In this document: positions 1 through 13,600 of the stretch, in pieces
How the letters are laid out: each line of letters opens with the position of its first letter
Numbering within the stretch: position 1 is the stretch's first letter
From: Homarus americanus
Lineage: Eukaryota > Arthropoda > Malacostraca > Decapoda > Nephropidae
Assembly: GCF_018991925.1 (NCBI RefSeq)
Contig: NW_024726235.1
Location: forward strand, 7,409,639 to 7,473,638
Length of the DNA: 64,000 nt
Direction of reading: 5' to 3'
Program-made: the position numbers and the translations under genes
The notes under the pieces: generated by a model
Seen by the model: the letters and a program-made list of their open reading frames with translations, nothing else
The model's database searches: none
Told to the model about the DNA's origin: nothing

Positions 1-860
1 GTTATGATCTATCACCAGGTGAACATCATCAGGTGTTATCAAACCACCGTCAATCCAGGCAGCTGTTGCTATCTCTGCAGTTTCTCTGAGACCAGTGTGG
101 TGTCGCATGCTGGCCAGAGCTATGCTCGGGATATCTTTCCTATTTCGAATCTTATACCTGGAAGGTTTGGGATCATTATTTTCTGGGTTAGGGACAAATT
201 CACCATTCTCCTGGTCAGCACTCGGATCAGCCATGGGGAAGTCATTAAACTCTGAATCAGCTTGACTCCAATCATCGGCCTTTTTTACCTCACCCTGGGC
301 CTTCTCAAGTCTCTTTTCCTCGGCAATTCTTCTCCTCTTCTGTCTCTCTGTGGCAGCCTCCTGTCTCTTGGACTCCGAAATATCTTGGCTAGAAATCATG
401 AGAGCCCCTATACTGCCAGTCTTCTCTCTCTCTGCTTTGACAAATGCCAGTTCGATCACAGGAATCTTCAGTTCACGCTTGCAAATACAGGAGATGTGGG
501 CCTCGGATTTACAGTCACGATCGCATCCAAACTCAGGACAGAGAACAATTGGGCACTTGCAAGTAATTATGTCAAATAACTGGTCCAGTTAGCAGCAAGC
601 TGTCCTCCTTTGCAGTTTTCCTCTCTGAAGATATCCTCTTGCCTTTTCCCAACTAGCTATGATCTCTCACTAATCTTCTTCTGACTTGTTATGACTGGAG
701 GCTTGAACTGAGCGTTGTAGAGTGTACTGTGCCAAGACAGCTTTGGTCATATCACTGGCAATGTCTTTGTTTGTGTAAGTTCTTTGGTTCTTTTCACTGG
801 TTGCCTGATTAAAAACACATTATCTCAAAGCATCTCTCAATGTAGGCAACTCCGACTTCA
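1..860 (-). pseudogene. N-terminal part of a hAT-like transposase-derived protein, decayed and cut by the window edge
   Basis: Read on the minus strand, about 590 to 1 gives a long open stretch. It starts with a Cys-rich segment (CKC, then CPEFGCDRDC, then CICKRE), followed by a Lys/Glu-rich helix and the phrase IALASMRHHTGLRETAEIAT, and runs off the window. Upstream (590-860) the same protein can be followed only through stops and a frameshift. From memory of the family, these phrases precede the catalytic part that is preserved at 7297-8717. Because this N-terminal piece lies downstream of that catalytic piece on the same strand, the two belong to different copies. It is a broken mobile-element gene, not a host gene. 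A weak TIR-like string lies near 1207-1215, but no target duplication was found. Confidence 0.6.
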
Positions 861-1417
861 AGGCCTCTCTCCCCAGACCCAAGATAGTGACTGAAGTTAA
901 GCTCGTTTTGGTTCCTCGTCACAACTGCGGCTTAGCCATACATAAATATTATCAACTTGTAAATGCATCAGAATCTGAAAAAAAAGCTATTGTTAGTTGG
1001 GTTGTTAAAAGAATGAAGTCAGAAAAGCAATGTTCACTATTTAATTGTAATGCACTAATGCAGCTGTACGTTAGATTTTCGATAAATTTCACGCTAAAAT
1101 TTACCTAGCAAAAGGTTGCAAAATATTGAAACTGAAATTATTTTCTGTTTATATACACTAAAATCTACCAAAAAAGTGATGGGCCATTAGTTTTAGCTGA
1201 TCTTCCCCCCTATGACACACCCTACTACAGTAGTCTGGTGCAGTACAGCATCTCATTCTCATTTATTATTGCATTTGATAAGCTTTGATAAGGTAGTTTA
1301 TTGATGGGTAATAAAATGAAAACTTTTTCAGCTACCATAAATTGTTTCAGAACAGAGTTACAGTACCTTTAAAGTTTAGTTGCCATGACATCTAACATAT
1401 GCTTTCTTGTCTTGCAG

Positions 1418-1610
1418 TGAACGTCTCAGACAGTGCTTCAGAGTATGATCCTGGTTTTATGTACTATTTTATTTCGGCAATGGCAGATGTGGCAGCAAAT
1501 CCAAAGATCAATTCAAGTGCAACTTATTTTCAACCAAATATGGCATTTACATCCTCTTACAAAGGATTCTTTAACAAATCATTGCCTCTGTTTGCTCCAA
1601 GAGCATTCAG
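1418..1610 (+). CDS. Host gene exon A (first visible)
   Basis: The acceptor is cttgcag and the donor gtaagt. The exon encodes VNVSDSASEYDPGF through LPLFAPRAF and ends with two bases of an Arg codon completed by the next exon. It opens with two bases of a codon, so it is not the first coding exon. It is the start of the first Cache-like part. Confidence 0.85.
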
Positions 1611-4600
1611 GTAAGTATTTTTAGAGGTGAAAAGAGTGATTAAGAGTACAAGTATGTGGATTACTGTACATAAACATTGTCCAGACTGTTAATGCATAGT
1701 AAGGATTATAGATGTAATTATTCCTGTACAGCTGACAAAGATAAAGATATATACAGTATGTATGCAGTGTCTCCAGTGTGTAAGATTTCATTTCATTAAA
1801 CACTGCAGAGCCCGAAAGAGCGGATAGTTTCGACATTTTGAAAATTCTATTCGGCTTAATCATCACAGTTACACATACTTATGGACATAACTATACTACA
1901 ACAACTGTGGCATATTTAGTTGTACGTATGTATGAATATGAAGGAGATGCATGATGTTAATACTTACAAGCCATGATGAGGATTCCAAACTGCCTTGTAT
2001 TTCATTGTTTTATTTTCTTGTGTGATTTGTTCTTTATTTTACTCTTTTGGCTTTACATTTTATATGTTTTTGCATTAATATGTTTAAATTAAATTTTATG
2101 TAAAATATGGTATTAATTAAACTGCACCTAAGAAGGATCTATTTTCCTGACTCAATCAAAACTATATACCTGGAGAGGTCCTGGAAAATTTCTTATTTTA
2201 TTTTGCATTGAAGAGTATGAACCCTGTCACAGTTTTGTAGTTCATATTAGAGCTGCTAATGCTAAAATGTGATAATTTATTCTTCAGGATGGATGATTAC
2301 AATGATCCTGTACATCTGGAAAGAATCTCGACATTGAATTTCTTTCAAGTAGAAGACCTTGGAGCAATCTTGCCCACAGGTCAAAATTCACACAACTACA
2401 CCCTGGAGGAGTATCGTATCAATGAATGGTACTACTCTTGGCTGCCCCACACTAACAAGCGACAAGATGAACTCACTACATACCAGGTATAGCCTTTTAC
2501 CTCGTATTTTATTTTATTTTTGTTGATCATTTGGTAGATATGCAAACCTAAAAATTAAACCAAAAGCTGCCTGTAGCATTTGGAATGAACTTGTAAAAAC
2601 TTAGCAATATGTCAGTAAATGCCCACTGTTTATGCCTCATAGTTTTACTCTTGGTTGCCTGATGTTTTTTTTCTAGTAGCCATACAGTCATTGCCATTAA
2701 TGTTTTTTAGTGTTTACAGAGTAGCATCATACACTAAAATTTATTGAGATAATGTAGTCCATTGATGGTCGTTTTGGAATTAATTTGTTTGCATTCATGA
2801 GTGCCATTGTTCCTTGTTGACAGAGCTGATACTATAAATTTGACTAAGACTGCATAAATGACACCACTTGACCCAATCATGTTGGGGGAGGGAAGCTGAT
2901 ATGTTGTGGGATGGGTCTTTTTCTCTGCAGTATAAATCCTGAAACAATAAAGATCTTATGTGACATTTCACAGAAACATTCATCATCAGAATTTGAAGTG
3001 CAGAACACCAGATTCAAGTTTCTTTGTCTATGGTCAGGGTCACTGCTGAAAGCCAAAGATAAAACATTGTGATAATTCAGTGTGTTGTCCTGTATAGTAC
3101 TCAAGTATTTTACCAACAAGTTGTCAGTGGGTTGGTGAAATTGATTTACCTTGTTCGATTTAAATTGTAAAAAGACAACCATAAATTGGTTCCCCAAATG
3201 GAATGTATGTTGATGGGTTTACATTGTTGTACAGGTTAAAATTCGTTACGCCAACAATACAAATGAAACTTACGTATTCCACGGCCCCAATGCTCCAGAC
3301 GAGGATCCAGGACCTGTCAAATTCACCCGTCCTTACTATGACTGTGGGCGCTCAAACAAGTGGTCTGTGCCAGCCATCACCCCAATAGGTAAGTGATCAT
3401 TGTGTGTTTTTATCACTTAACAGTCAGTTATAATGGTATTTTATTATTTGTGCAGCTGCTTGAGGGAGTGGGTTGTGTTTTATCAGTTAAGGATTATTTA
3501 TTTCCTTTAAACTTTATTGAAAGAACAAGACCTTTGAATAAGTAAACAAAGTTATTTGTATGCAAAATACAATTATTTATTTTTTATTTGGGGGAGGGGG
3601 TTCTTTGAATGTGCCCATACTTTTGCAAAAGCCCATGTTTTGACTTAATATGAATAGTATTTTGTCAGTGTGCCATATTTTATTAAAATTTGAGAACTTC
3701 ATTCTTAACTCCTCAGAATATCCATGGAGACATTATTATTCCAGACTTATTGTTTAAGATGGTGTTGAATACTGTGTATTGTTTACCTACTGTCTATTGA
3801 GATATGCATCTTAGGTAGAGAGTAGGTTGGATTGTGCATGTACAGGGTAGTATAATCTCAAGAAGCTCACCTTTCCCTGATATTCATTGCTTTTCATCAC
3901 TCGGTGCAATAGCATCTTCTGGATTAACAAGAAACTTGTATACATATTTATTTATTTTTGCCATGGAATGCATGGAATTGTAAGGTTTTTCATATTTGTA
4001 TGATTAGAAAATTGAAAGTGAAATAACTTTCATTCTAAATACAGCATCTCACTTTCTCCTAAAATTTTGCAGCGGACTTGTATCCACGCCATACCCAGTT
4101 TCGACACATTGAATATCCAACACTAACTGCCATATCTGTCATGGAGATGGACTTTGAACGAATAGATATTAATCAGTGTCCAAGAGGAGAAGGCAATGAT
4201 GGGCCCAATAGGTTTGCAGACACTAGCAAATGCAAAAAAGATACCACAGAGGTAATGGACTTTAATTTTGAGTAGATATGAATAAGTACTTACTTGCAAT
4301 AAGTTTCTTTTTATACATTTTTTGTGCTTTATACTTACTGTATGTACCAATAGAGATGGAGATATATAATGGGCAGTAGACCCTGTGTCACAATTAAAAG
4401 TAATGATATTTTATCACACATAATTCTACATCTTTTCATAAATTTTCAGTGTGAGCCGTTGGATGGTTATGGTTTTCGTCGTGGTGGTTACCAGTGTCGA
4501 TGTAAACCAGGATTTCGTTTACCCAATGTTGTGCGACGCCCCTTCCTTGGAGAACTTGTCGAAAGGGCAACACTTTATCAATATCGCAACGCCTTCAGCT

Positions 4601-7600
4601 GTACACCCATTGGTTGTAAGTACAGTAACTTTGCTTTGATATTAAAATCTTTAGAACTGACATACCTTTTTGAAAGTTAATCATTACCTCTATAACCTGA
4701 CTTTGGTTCCAAGGAGAAACTTGTATTGTATCCATTAAGCCTATGGAGTACTTTATCAAAGAAATCTTTCATAGGAATAGTTGTCTCTCTGACGCTGTTT
4801 CCTTTGCTGCTATATAACCATTTGTCCAAGTGAATCCTGCTTATCAATCAGATCATTCACATTACTGTACAGTATAGTCTGCATTTACGCGGTCAATTGA
4901 ACCCGTGGAGGTCTGCGTAAAACGAGAAACGCGTAAACGAAATAACAGAACATATGGGATTAATTGAAATAGAGACTGGGCAAACTCCCAAACTCCACTT
5001 TTTCCGACGCAATACGTACCTTGTAGTAAAAATAACATCATAATTTTATGATGGTATTGACACACACAAAATATCTAAATAAAAAACTACAAATCTAACG
5101 GTGTTTAACACTTACGTGAGTAGAAGAGATGGGTCGGCACACGTGGATGGCGGCTGGTTTCGAGGCAGAGGGCAGATTAGTGGCCCTCCGGTGAATCAAT
5201 ATCACTATTCACAGAGGTTAGCAGGACCTCCCTGACAAACCCCTCAAAGTCCATATCCTCACTGTCACTATCACTGACTTGGGCTGGCTGTGGTTGTGGT
5301 GGGTTGCGGTCAAGACTAGCATTGATGTTGTCGTGATACATCTGGACATACGTCTCCATAATTTTCGACAGAAGGTTATTAGACACTTCATGCCGATGCT
5401 TGACTGTGTCTTTGTCAAGGATGAGCTTGATTTTCTCCCTCGACTCGATGACTTCCTTCACATAACCATGGCTTGGTCCAGGTAGTTCAAGGTTTCTCGG
5501 GGGTGGTGGGGGTCCAGCGGAAGCCATTGTGAGGGGAGTAGCGGGCACAAGAGAGAATAGTATACGCGGAGAACTGAGAACAATGAGACTGGCCTGGCTA
5601 GGTCAGCGACTTCTTCCCTCTGGTGGCAGGGCACGTCATATTGCATTAGACCAATCACAGCTAGCGGCTGAGGGAAGTAAGGATGCTGGCCCAATCACAG
5701 TCCGATTCGTCATATGACATCAGCGATAACATAAGAGCGACCTAATGCGCACCCTCCAGGCGTCGCTTCCCGCGTAAATGATGGAATGAACCGCTTAACT
5801 TAAAATTTAAACTCTGGCAAGGTGCCGCGTAAATGACCAAACGCGTAAACCAAATTCGCGTAAATGCAGACTATACTGTATTTCCCTGCAAATGATTTGT
5901 TTGTTTTCTTTTTATGTGAATGTTTTTGTCCTTTTAATACCGGTACTGTAGTTTATCTTACAATGTCATTAAGGATTTTTTTTTATGGCAGTAATAAATT
6001 AATTATATGTTTAACCTGAGACTTAAGGATAAGTCATGTGTAGCTCTGAACTTTGATAGACTGCTTCAGGATAGAGCCAACCGTCGAATATGTCCTGTGC
6101 AAGATATACAGTGACCCCTCGTTTAACGAACACCTCGGTTAACGTAATCTCGATTAACGAACTGCCTTCCATAAGGATCTTCAATTCGGTTAACGAAAAA
6201 AAATTTGGTTAACGAAGTTCTTACGAACCGACCTCAACATGTTTTCGCTTGCACTGACCGGGCAACCAGCTTTAGTATCAGTCCGCCAATACATTAATCG
6301 GTTCTAGGGCTTAAATTCCTTACTATTTTAGTAAATATCAAGAAGTTTATACTATTCAATAATTTTAAAAGTTTAATATTCAATTTTTAGTCATTTTAAC
6401 AATTATTGAACATAATTGAAGGTAAAGTGACTAGTTTAATGCGCGGCATCCAGCCTCTTAACACAGCAAACAGGCGTTAGTCTCTCCCTGTTTTCACTGG
6501 AGGTAACATCTTGCTTGAGACTCTCTTCAACTAAACGCTTTTTTTCTGTGTTTCCAAGGAAATTATTGGTCATTTTGAAATATATTTTACATATTGACAA
6601 TATATAATGCAGTGCAGTGTTGATTTAAAGAAAATAATCTTGAATTACACCAAGAGAGCTAAAATTTTATGGGCGAAATGGCGCCATGGGGTAACTTCTC
6701 TTCCACCCCAATGCCTTCTCTTCTTCTTTCTCCTCCACCCCCATTCTAAATCCCATCATCATCATCATCATCCAGGAGCCTTCTACATACACACCTCAAA
6801 GTAAGTGAACTTTTCGACCATTTTTGTAGAATTTAGGAAATTTTCGGTGAGCTGGAACCAATTACCCAAAACCCATTGAAACAATGGTTTCGGTTAACGA
6901 ACTTTTCGGTTAACGAACGACCTCCTGGAACGGATTGAGTTCGTTAACGGAGGGGTCACTGTATATATATATTTTTTAAACCAATAGCTTTGTTTCAAAA
7001 TACAGTACAGTATTGTCCGATGTAGTACAATAGGGGGCAGGGAAAAACACTTTTATTTGAGTTGCAGGCTGCACTTTTCAGGCATCGTTTGTATGGCTGT
7101 AACAAACACCTGTACAAAATTTCATGCCATTTCATGCATACTTACCCTGCCGCATCGCGAACGACTTTTTGTCAACTTTTAGTGTATACCAAAAATTAGG
7201 TGTCATTTAATGTTTTCCAGGATAATGATAAATTTTACATGGGTGACATCGATTTAATTCACATGTTATTTTACAGGTACACCGTATGGAAAATCATTAC
7301 AAGTTCATATTGAAATTCTTTTTTGTGCGGAACCTTGGCATCATTTTCCTAGACAATAATCTTTGCCTGATATATCCATCTCTCGATTCGTATCCCGTCA
7401 CTTCAGTGCAAGCTTCAGTCATCACTTTTATGCCTCTCTCGACCGCCTGAGTGCTGTTTGGCCACTTGGGCACCACTAATGGTGTCTCAAGAATGTCATT
7501 AACCTGTAGATTTGACAGAGAAGCAATGTAAGGAGGCTCAGTCTTGAGTTCATTCCTCCAGTTAATCATGGAATGATAGTTTTTTGCTTGCCACTTTAGT

Positions 7601-10600
7601 TTCGGAGTCACCACCTTTCTCATGTTGACTACAGGAGGCACATCCTCATTCCCATCTCCATCTTTACCCTCCTCATCAGTATAGTTTAACAAATTCTCGT
7701 CAACAGCAGCATCAGAATCTTCCTCCTCCTCTTCAGATCTGCCAGTGCATTCTTCCTTTTGCTGATTCTCCTCTCTAATTTTTCTTATCATTGAGACAGC
7801 TTTTTCTCTAACAGTCATGTCCTCATCTGCACACATACCAAGAAGAAGTTGATCTGTGTGGGCGAAGTATGCATTTCTCTGGACAGCCTTCTTCACTATC
7901 GTCTCCTCCTCACTATTCAGGTGTTTCATATATAGCAGGGACTGGAATACGTTCCTTGAGCCGTGTGTTACGTAAGGGTGTATCTTGATGTAAAACCACA
8001 TTGGAGCACTGAACTTCATTATTGTAATGACAATTCTTTTCAACTCATGGCTGGGTCTTGATGTTGCTACATACAGCCTGAGGATTCTACTCCATAAGGT
8101 GTTCCACCTTGACACACAGGGAGGACCTGGCTCAATAGCAGCCAAGTCATCTTCAACAACACCTGTGATAACTCCTTTACAAATCCTATACAGGTATTTC
8201 TGATCCCAGGACAGATCTTTCTCCACTTCATCATTAAACACAGGGAAATCAGGGAAACTGACTGGCTGGAAGGCGACAACTGGAAGCTCAGACAAAGACT
8301 CCTTGATCTGCTTTCCAATGGGACCACGCCAATGCTCAGAACCACTTGGTTTACCATCATAGTGATAAAAAACTGCGCGGAAAGGCAGCTCATTTCCGTG
8401 AAGCTGACATATGAAATAATGGAGCGGGTGACCAAGTAACATTTCAAGATGATGAATGACTCCATTTTCTGATCCTACATTTACATTGGTTCCATCACAA
8501 CCAACACACACAATGGGCTGCTGGGTTAGATTTTTCTCCACCAGAAACTCGTGAATAGTTTTGGCAATCTGCTTTCCGTGTCCAGTCTTGGGAGTCACAT
8601 GTGTGAGATATTCATTGCCAGGCTCAACCATGATGACATAATGATCTTTCACCATCATCCTCGAACTCCATTTCTCGGTCTTCTCATTCTTTATCATCAC
8701 ACGAGTGGCGGTCTTCCCTACATTACAGTACAGTAACACAACATTGAGAAATGAAATGAGAAAAGGCTGATAATCAATATAGACATAGCACCATACTCAT
8801 CTGCAACAAGACAACTTAAATGAAATAAGAGATATGAAAAAAAAGTTGATAAACACTGAACAGAACATTGCACCGCCACAGCGGCTGTTTGGCTAGTACT
8901 GTAGGTAAATTTAAAAATTTCAGTAGAAAATGCGGCAGACTAAACCTCGACATATCGGCTTCAAATTTGGCATGGAGTCTTAGATATGTATAAGGAACAA
9001 TGCCTGAAGAGTGCAGCTTTGAGCAAAATTTCACTGCCCCCTATAGTACAATTGCTGATAATTTGTTATATACTGTATATTGGAGTGGATTCTGCTGCCA
9101 TTCTGTCTTTCTAAAGATGGCAGTTTTGTTTATCAGTGACTGTAAGGCTTAAGTCCTAAAATTATTGTACATGGCATCTTTACTTAGGATTTAGGCAATG
9201 AAAAAATTTATATTCTTTGAAGTTATTGGGATCTGTTTTAGACATTAGCTTTCCTCTGCTCCCACGATTGCCTTTATAACTGGAGGCTGGTGCAGGTAAT
9301 AGTGAGTAGCCTCCGTCTCTGGCTTACAGGTTATCCTCGCACTAGGATCACCTTTCCTAACTCTACTGTAATATGCATTCAGATAGAGGTGGATAAACTA
9401 ATTTTATTACCCTTAAGGCAATAATGCCCCAGAGTATATCTTTCTTTTTGTCCCTATTTCTTGTGGCCCTCTGTTAGTTGAGTAAAGGTGTTATAAGTTT
9501 CAGAAAAAAATTAATGCAGACATTAGGGTAATGGGTACAGGTGCCTCAATTTACGAAAGGGGTATGTTCCTGAAAACTCTTTTGTAATTCGAAGTCAATT
9601 TTCCCATTGACTACCATATGTGAAGCAAGATGTGTTTCTATGAAAAAAAGTCCCCCAAATGTAAAAATACCCATTTTTATGAATATTTGTTTATTTTTTT
9701 AATTTATTTTATTTTATTTTTATTTTTTGGTGGGGGCCAACAATACTTTCAAAGCTTATGCATTAATCATAATAACATTGATACAGTAGCTAAATCATTA
9801 CAGTACAGTATCAAGTTTATTTAATCCATATAAGAATACTGTTTACAGTATTCTGCCTACAGTGAAACTAGGTTGTCGGTGCTTAGGGAGACAAGTTATA
9901 AATTTTTGCCTCATATTAGGTGGTCCGTCAGCCATAATTTTAGATCAATGCGGTATACAGCTCCTCCCCGAATTACGACGGGGCTAGGGATCCAAATCCA
10001 GGTCGTAAGTCGAAAATGCTTAAATAATACATAAAAAATCTAAAATGGGTGTCTCTTTTTCTTCTCAGCACCACAAAACTCTCACTTTTAAGCTTGCCAG
10101 CCATTTTAAAGTGAATTACAAACGAAAATTTTCTCTGTGTACTGATGTTGGGACTCGAAAATGTTTAATTTGACAAAATTTTGGTACGACTGAGGCAGGC
10201 CGTAAGTGCGGGTGGTCGTAAGTCGGGGAGAAGCTGTGCAATAGCACCTCAATATGACATATACTATACAAGTATATAATTAATAAATACTGTAATATAA
10301 AAATGTCTAACATTTGATAAAAAATAACTCCATAAATGCACAAGGAGCTTGGTGGGCTTCTGACCTGATGCCGCAAACACACGCAATAAACAGTTGAGGT
10401 TCAGCATGGTTTTCATAGTGACGCTTGTGGCGAGGATAGGATAAATACTTTTGTGTTTTTTACTGTATTACACCCATTGAGCAGTAAATGTGACAATTAA
10501 AAGAAAATACATGTTATACTAATAAAAAAAAATATACTGCATTGACATTTGGCAATATTTTCACAACACAGGGGACACAGAAGACAATAAACAGCTGAGA

Positions 10601-13600
10601 TCACCCCCGTCACTCCCTCCTCCCCCGATCTGTGTGCTAACTCCTGCACATGAAGGGATGTTTATTCCCTTTGTTCTTGACCTTATGATAATTATTTTAA
10701 TTTTTTATTTTTTGTGCATTCTGCATGAAAATTTGTGTGTGCATGAAACGTTAAAAAAAGAAAAAAAGTGAAGAAACATACTCACTCTGCCCCCGTGAAG
10801 AGGCAGACAGAGAACTCATCGTCTCGTGCTTTGGGGTTTCTCATGGCGCACACGTCGTCACAGCATATGCTGTGGCCATTCAGTCCAGAACCGGGCTCCC
10901 CTTTTGCCTTGTCTGCCCAACTCTGCAACCTGGCATTGTGGGGGATCACCAAGAAATTTTGAGTTGAAAAATAACCATAACATACTCATACCTCAGTCTG
11001 GTAAGGTGAAGGTTAGGGAGAGATGGCCAAAGTAACAAGTCTAACTTAGCATCATGCCACCAGGAATGTAAACATGCAATTAAAACACAGTTTTTAATTT
11101 CCATTTATATATAAGTACAGAAATGTTGCCACACATTAGCCTGCACTACTGTACACTGCCCACTGTGCATCTTCAGCATGGAATACTCTCAGATGCCTGT
11201 GTCAGCTACTCAGTATCTTCTGATGCTACAAAAAAATACTGTAAATTTTTTTGGTAAAAGCGGGGTTTTTTCCGTATAAGGAATCCCTGGGTTACGAACG
11301 GATTCCGTTCCTGAGGGTGTTGTTAAGTCAGATTTGTGTGAAGTCGGAACACATGCTATGTGCATCCCGTACTTACAGAACAATGTTTAAAATCCCACTG
11401 TATCATAGCCTAAGTCCTCAAATACATATAAAATCACTTAATTTAAGAGAAAAGAAATAGAATGACAAAATACAGTAAGTGAAAATAAAAAAATAAGTCA
11501 TCAGGTAAATAAAATACTGTACTGTAAATTTCAAGTTTAACCCCGTTCGTATCGGTGGGCGTTCGTAAGTCGGAAGTTCATAAGTCGAGGACCCCCTATA
11601 TATTGCTGGAAAAAATCGTATATAATCGAATTTTCGCAAATTCATGCAACATAAATCGAAGCATTCCTGTATTTGAAGCAGTGCCAGGGAAGGACCAGGT
11701 AGTATGAAGGAAGACAGTCCAGTTTTAAGGACGTCACTCCCAAAGCCTTATTGCCTCACAGAATTTTTGGTTGATGCGAATTATGTGATTGAATTGCATT
11801 TAGTTGCCACAAAAATCTATGAATAGTGGTTTATACTGTAGTTCTGTATTTGCCATAGATTAAAATATCATTACTGCACTGTGTAGAATATCATTGTAAA
11901 TTATTATTTAATTTACATACGGGGGGGGGGGGGCAAATTTATGGGTAGGTTCTCAAAATGGTGCAACGCCAAATCTTATACAGTATTACCCCGCCTAACG
12001 CGGTTTCACTTAACGCGTTTTATCATATACGCGGTGCCTCGCCAGAGCTGAACTTTCACTTAACACGGATTTTTTCCACATATACGCGTGAGTGTCCGGC
12101 TCGAGACGCTATTTTTAGATTTGCCCCACCCGCCACCCTGCCTGTTTTAGCTCATAAAATTCATACAAATTACCCGGCCAGAATATAATTTACATTGCTG
12201 GAATTCTTATAATTTGGTGATCATTTTGAATATAAACATCATATATTTTGCATTAGACATACAAATTTTAGATAAAAATTATTCTCAGAGTAACTATGTT
12301 ATCTTTTGTGCAAAATATATGACATTTATATTAAATATATTCCTGGTCTTACAAGGAATCCAGCAATGTCAATTATATTATCCTAACTTTAGTTTGAGGT
12401 ATTATTTATTACAAACAAGTTAAGTATTCTGGTTTTCCCACACATCTCCTTGGGACGGTTGGTGGGGGGTGGGGGGGAGGGAGGGACCGACCGACCATCT
12501 GTTACCCCGTGAAAAATATTTTTTTTTTTTTTATTAACTGAAGATATTTGTTTTAGCTCATAAAATTCATACAAATTACCCGGTCTGAATATAATTTACA
12601 TTGCTGGAATTCTTATAATTTGATGATCATTTTGAATATAAACATCATATATTTTGCATTAGACATACAAATTTTAGATAAAAATTTTTCTCAAATTAAC
12701 TGTTATCTTTTGTGCAAAATATATGACATTTATATTCAAAATATTCCTGGTCTTACAAGGAATCCAGCAATGTCAATTATATTATCCTAACTTTAATCTG
12801 AGGTATTATTTAATACTAAATGTTAAAAACTCTGGAAGGGAGGATTGGTGGGGGGTGGGGGGGAGGGTTGGGACTGACCGCGCGGTTGGAAGAGGGGGGA
12901 GGGCAAGGTGGGGTACTTTGATTGACAGATAGTGTCCTGAAGATTATTTTTTTTTTATTAACTGAAGATATTTGTTTTAGCTCATAAAATTCATACAAAT
13001 TACCCGGTCAGAATATAATTTACATTGCTGGAATTCTTATAATTTGGTGATCATTTTGAATATAAACATCATATATTTTGCATTAAACATACAAATTTTA
13101 GATAAAAATTTTTCTCTAGGTAACTATGTTATCTTTTGTGCAAAATATATGACATTTATATTCAAAATATTCCTGGTCTTACAAGGAATCCAGCAATGTC
13201 AATTGTATTATCCTAACTTTAGTTTGAGGTATTATTTATTAAAATTTAGTGGTTTTCCCCCAAAAATTTCTCTGAGAGGGAAGAGCCGGCAGTGTAGTGT
13301 GAGAGGGGGAGGGAGTTGAGTCCATTATTTGAATGGACATTAACTTGGCGACTGTATTTCTCTATTTCTCTTAAGTATTAATTGTGTGCATGTACCATCA
13401 TAAAATTAAGATGTTATTTTTACTACAACATAGGTATGTGCCTTCAAAAAGTGGAGTTTGGGGGTCGGATTTCACTTAACACGGGACCCTCTGGGTTCTA
13501 TTGACCGCGTTAAGTGGGGTACAACTGTATAACATTTGCGGACCAGATGGAGTGGATGGTACATTTTTACTTGTGTACAAAGAATTGTATATTCCCTTTA

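Noticed and set aside
4..592. Plus-strand frames at the left edge
   Set aside because: Shadows of the minus-strand transposase fragment, which has recognisable family phrases.
887..1108. 73-residue plus-strand frame MTEVKLVLVPRHN
   Set aside because: Its start is antisense to the decayed transposase fragment, and it has no splice sites linking it to exon A of the host gene.
1207..1216. TTCCCCCCTA as the right TIR of the left-edge hAT copy
   Set aside because: Only the first few bases match the 7031-9043 ends, and no 8-bp duplication can be tested within the window.
6607..6804. 65-71-residue frame MQCSVDLKKIILNYTK..., recurring at 20959-21174 and 39241-39435
   Set aside because: It recurs because it lies in the shared body of family 2 Tigger elements. 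It has a His microsatellite and no transposase motif, so it is not a conserved host microprotein.
11958..13319. Several small frames such as MTFIFKIFLVLQGIQQCQ repeated in copies B and C of family 1
   Set aside because: They are translations of the palindromic non-coding units. The repetition reflects DNA repeats, not a gene.
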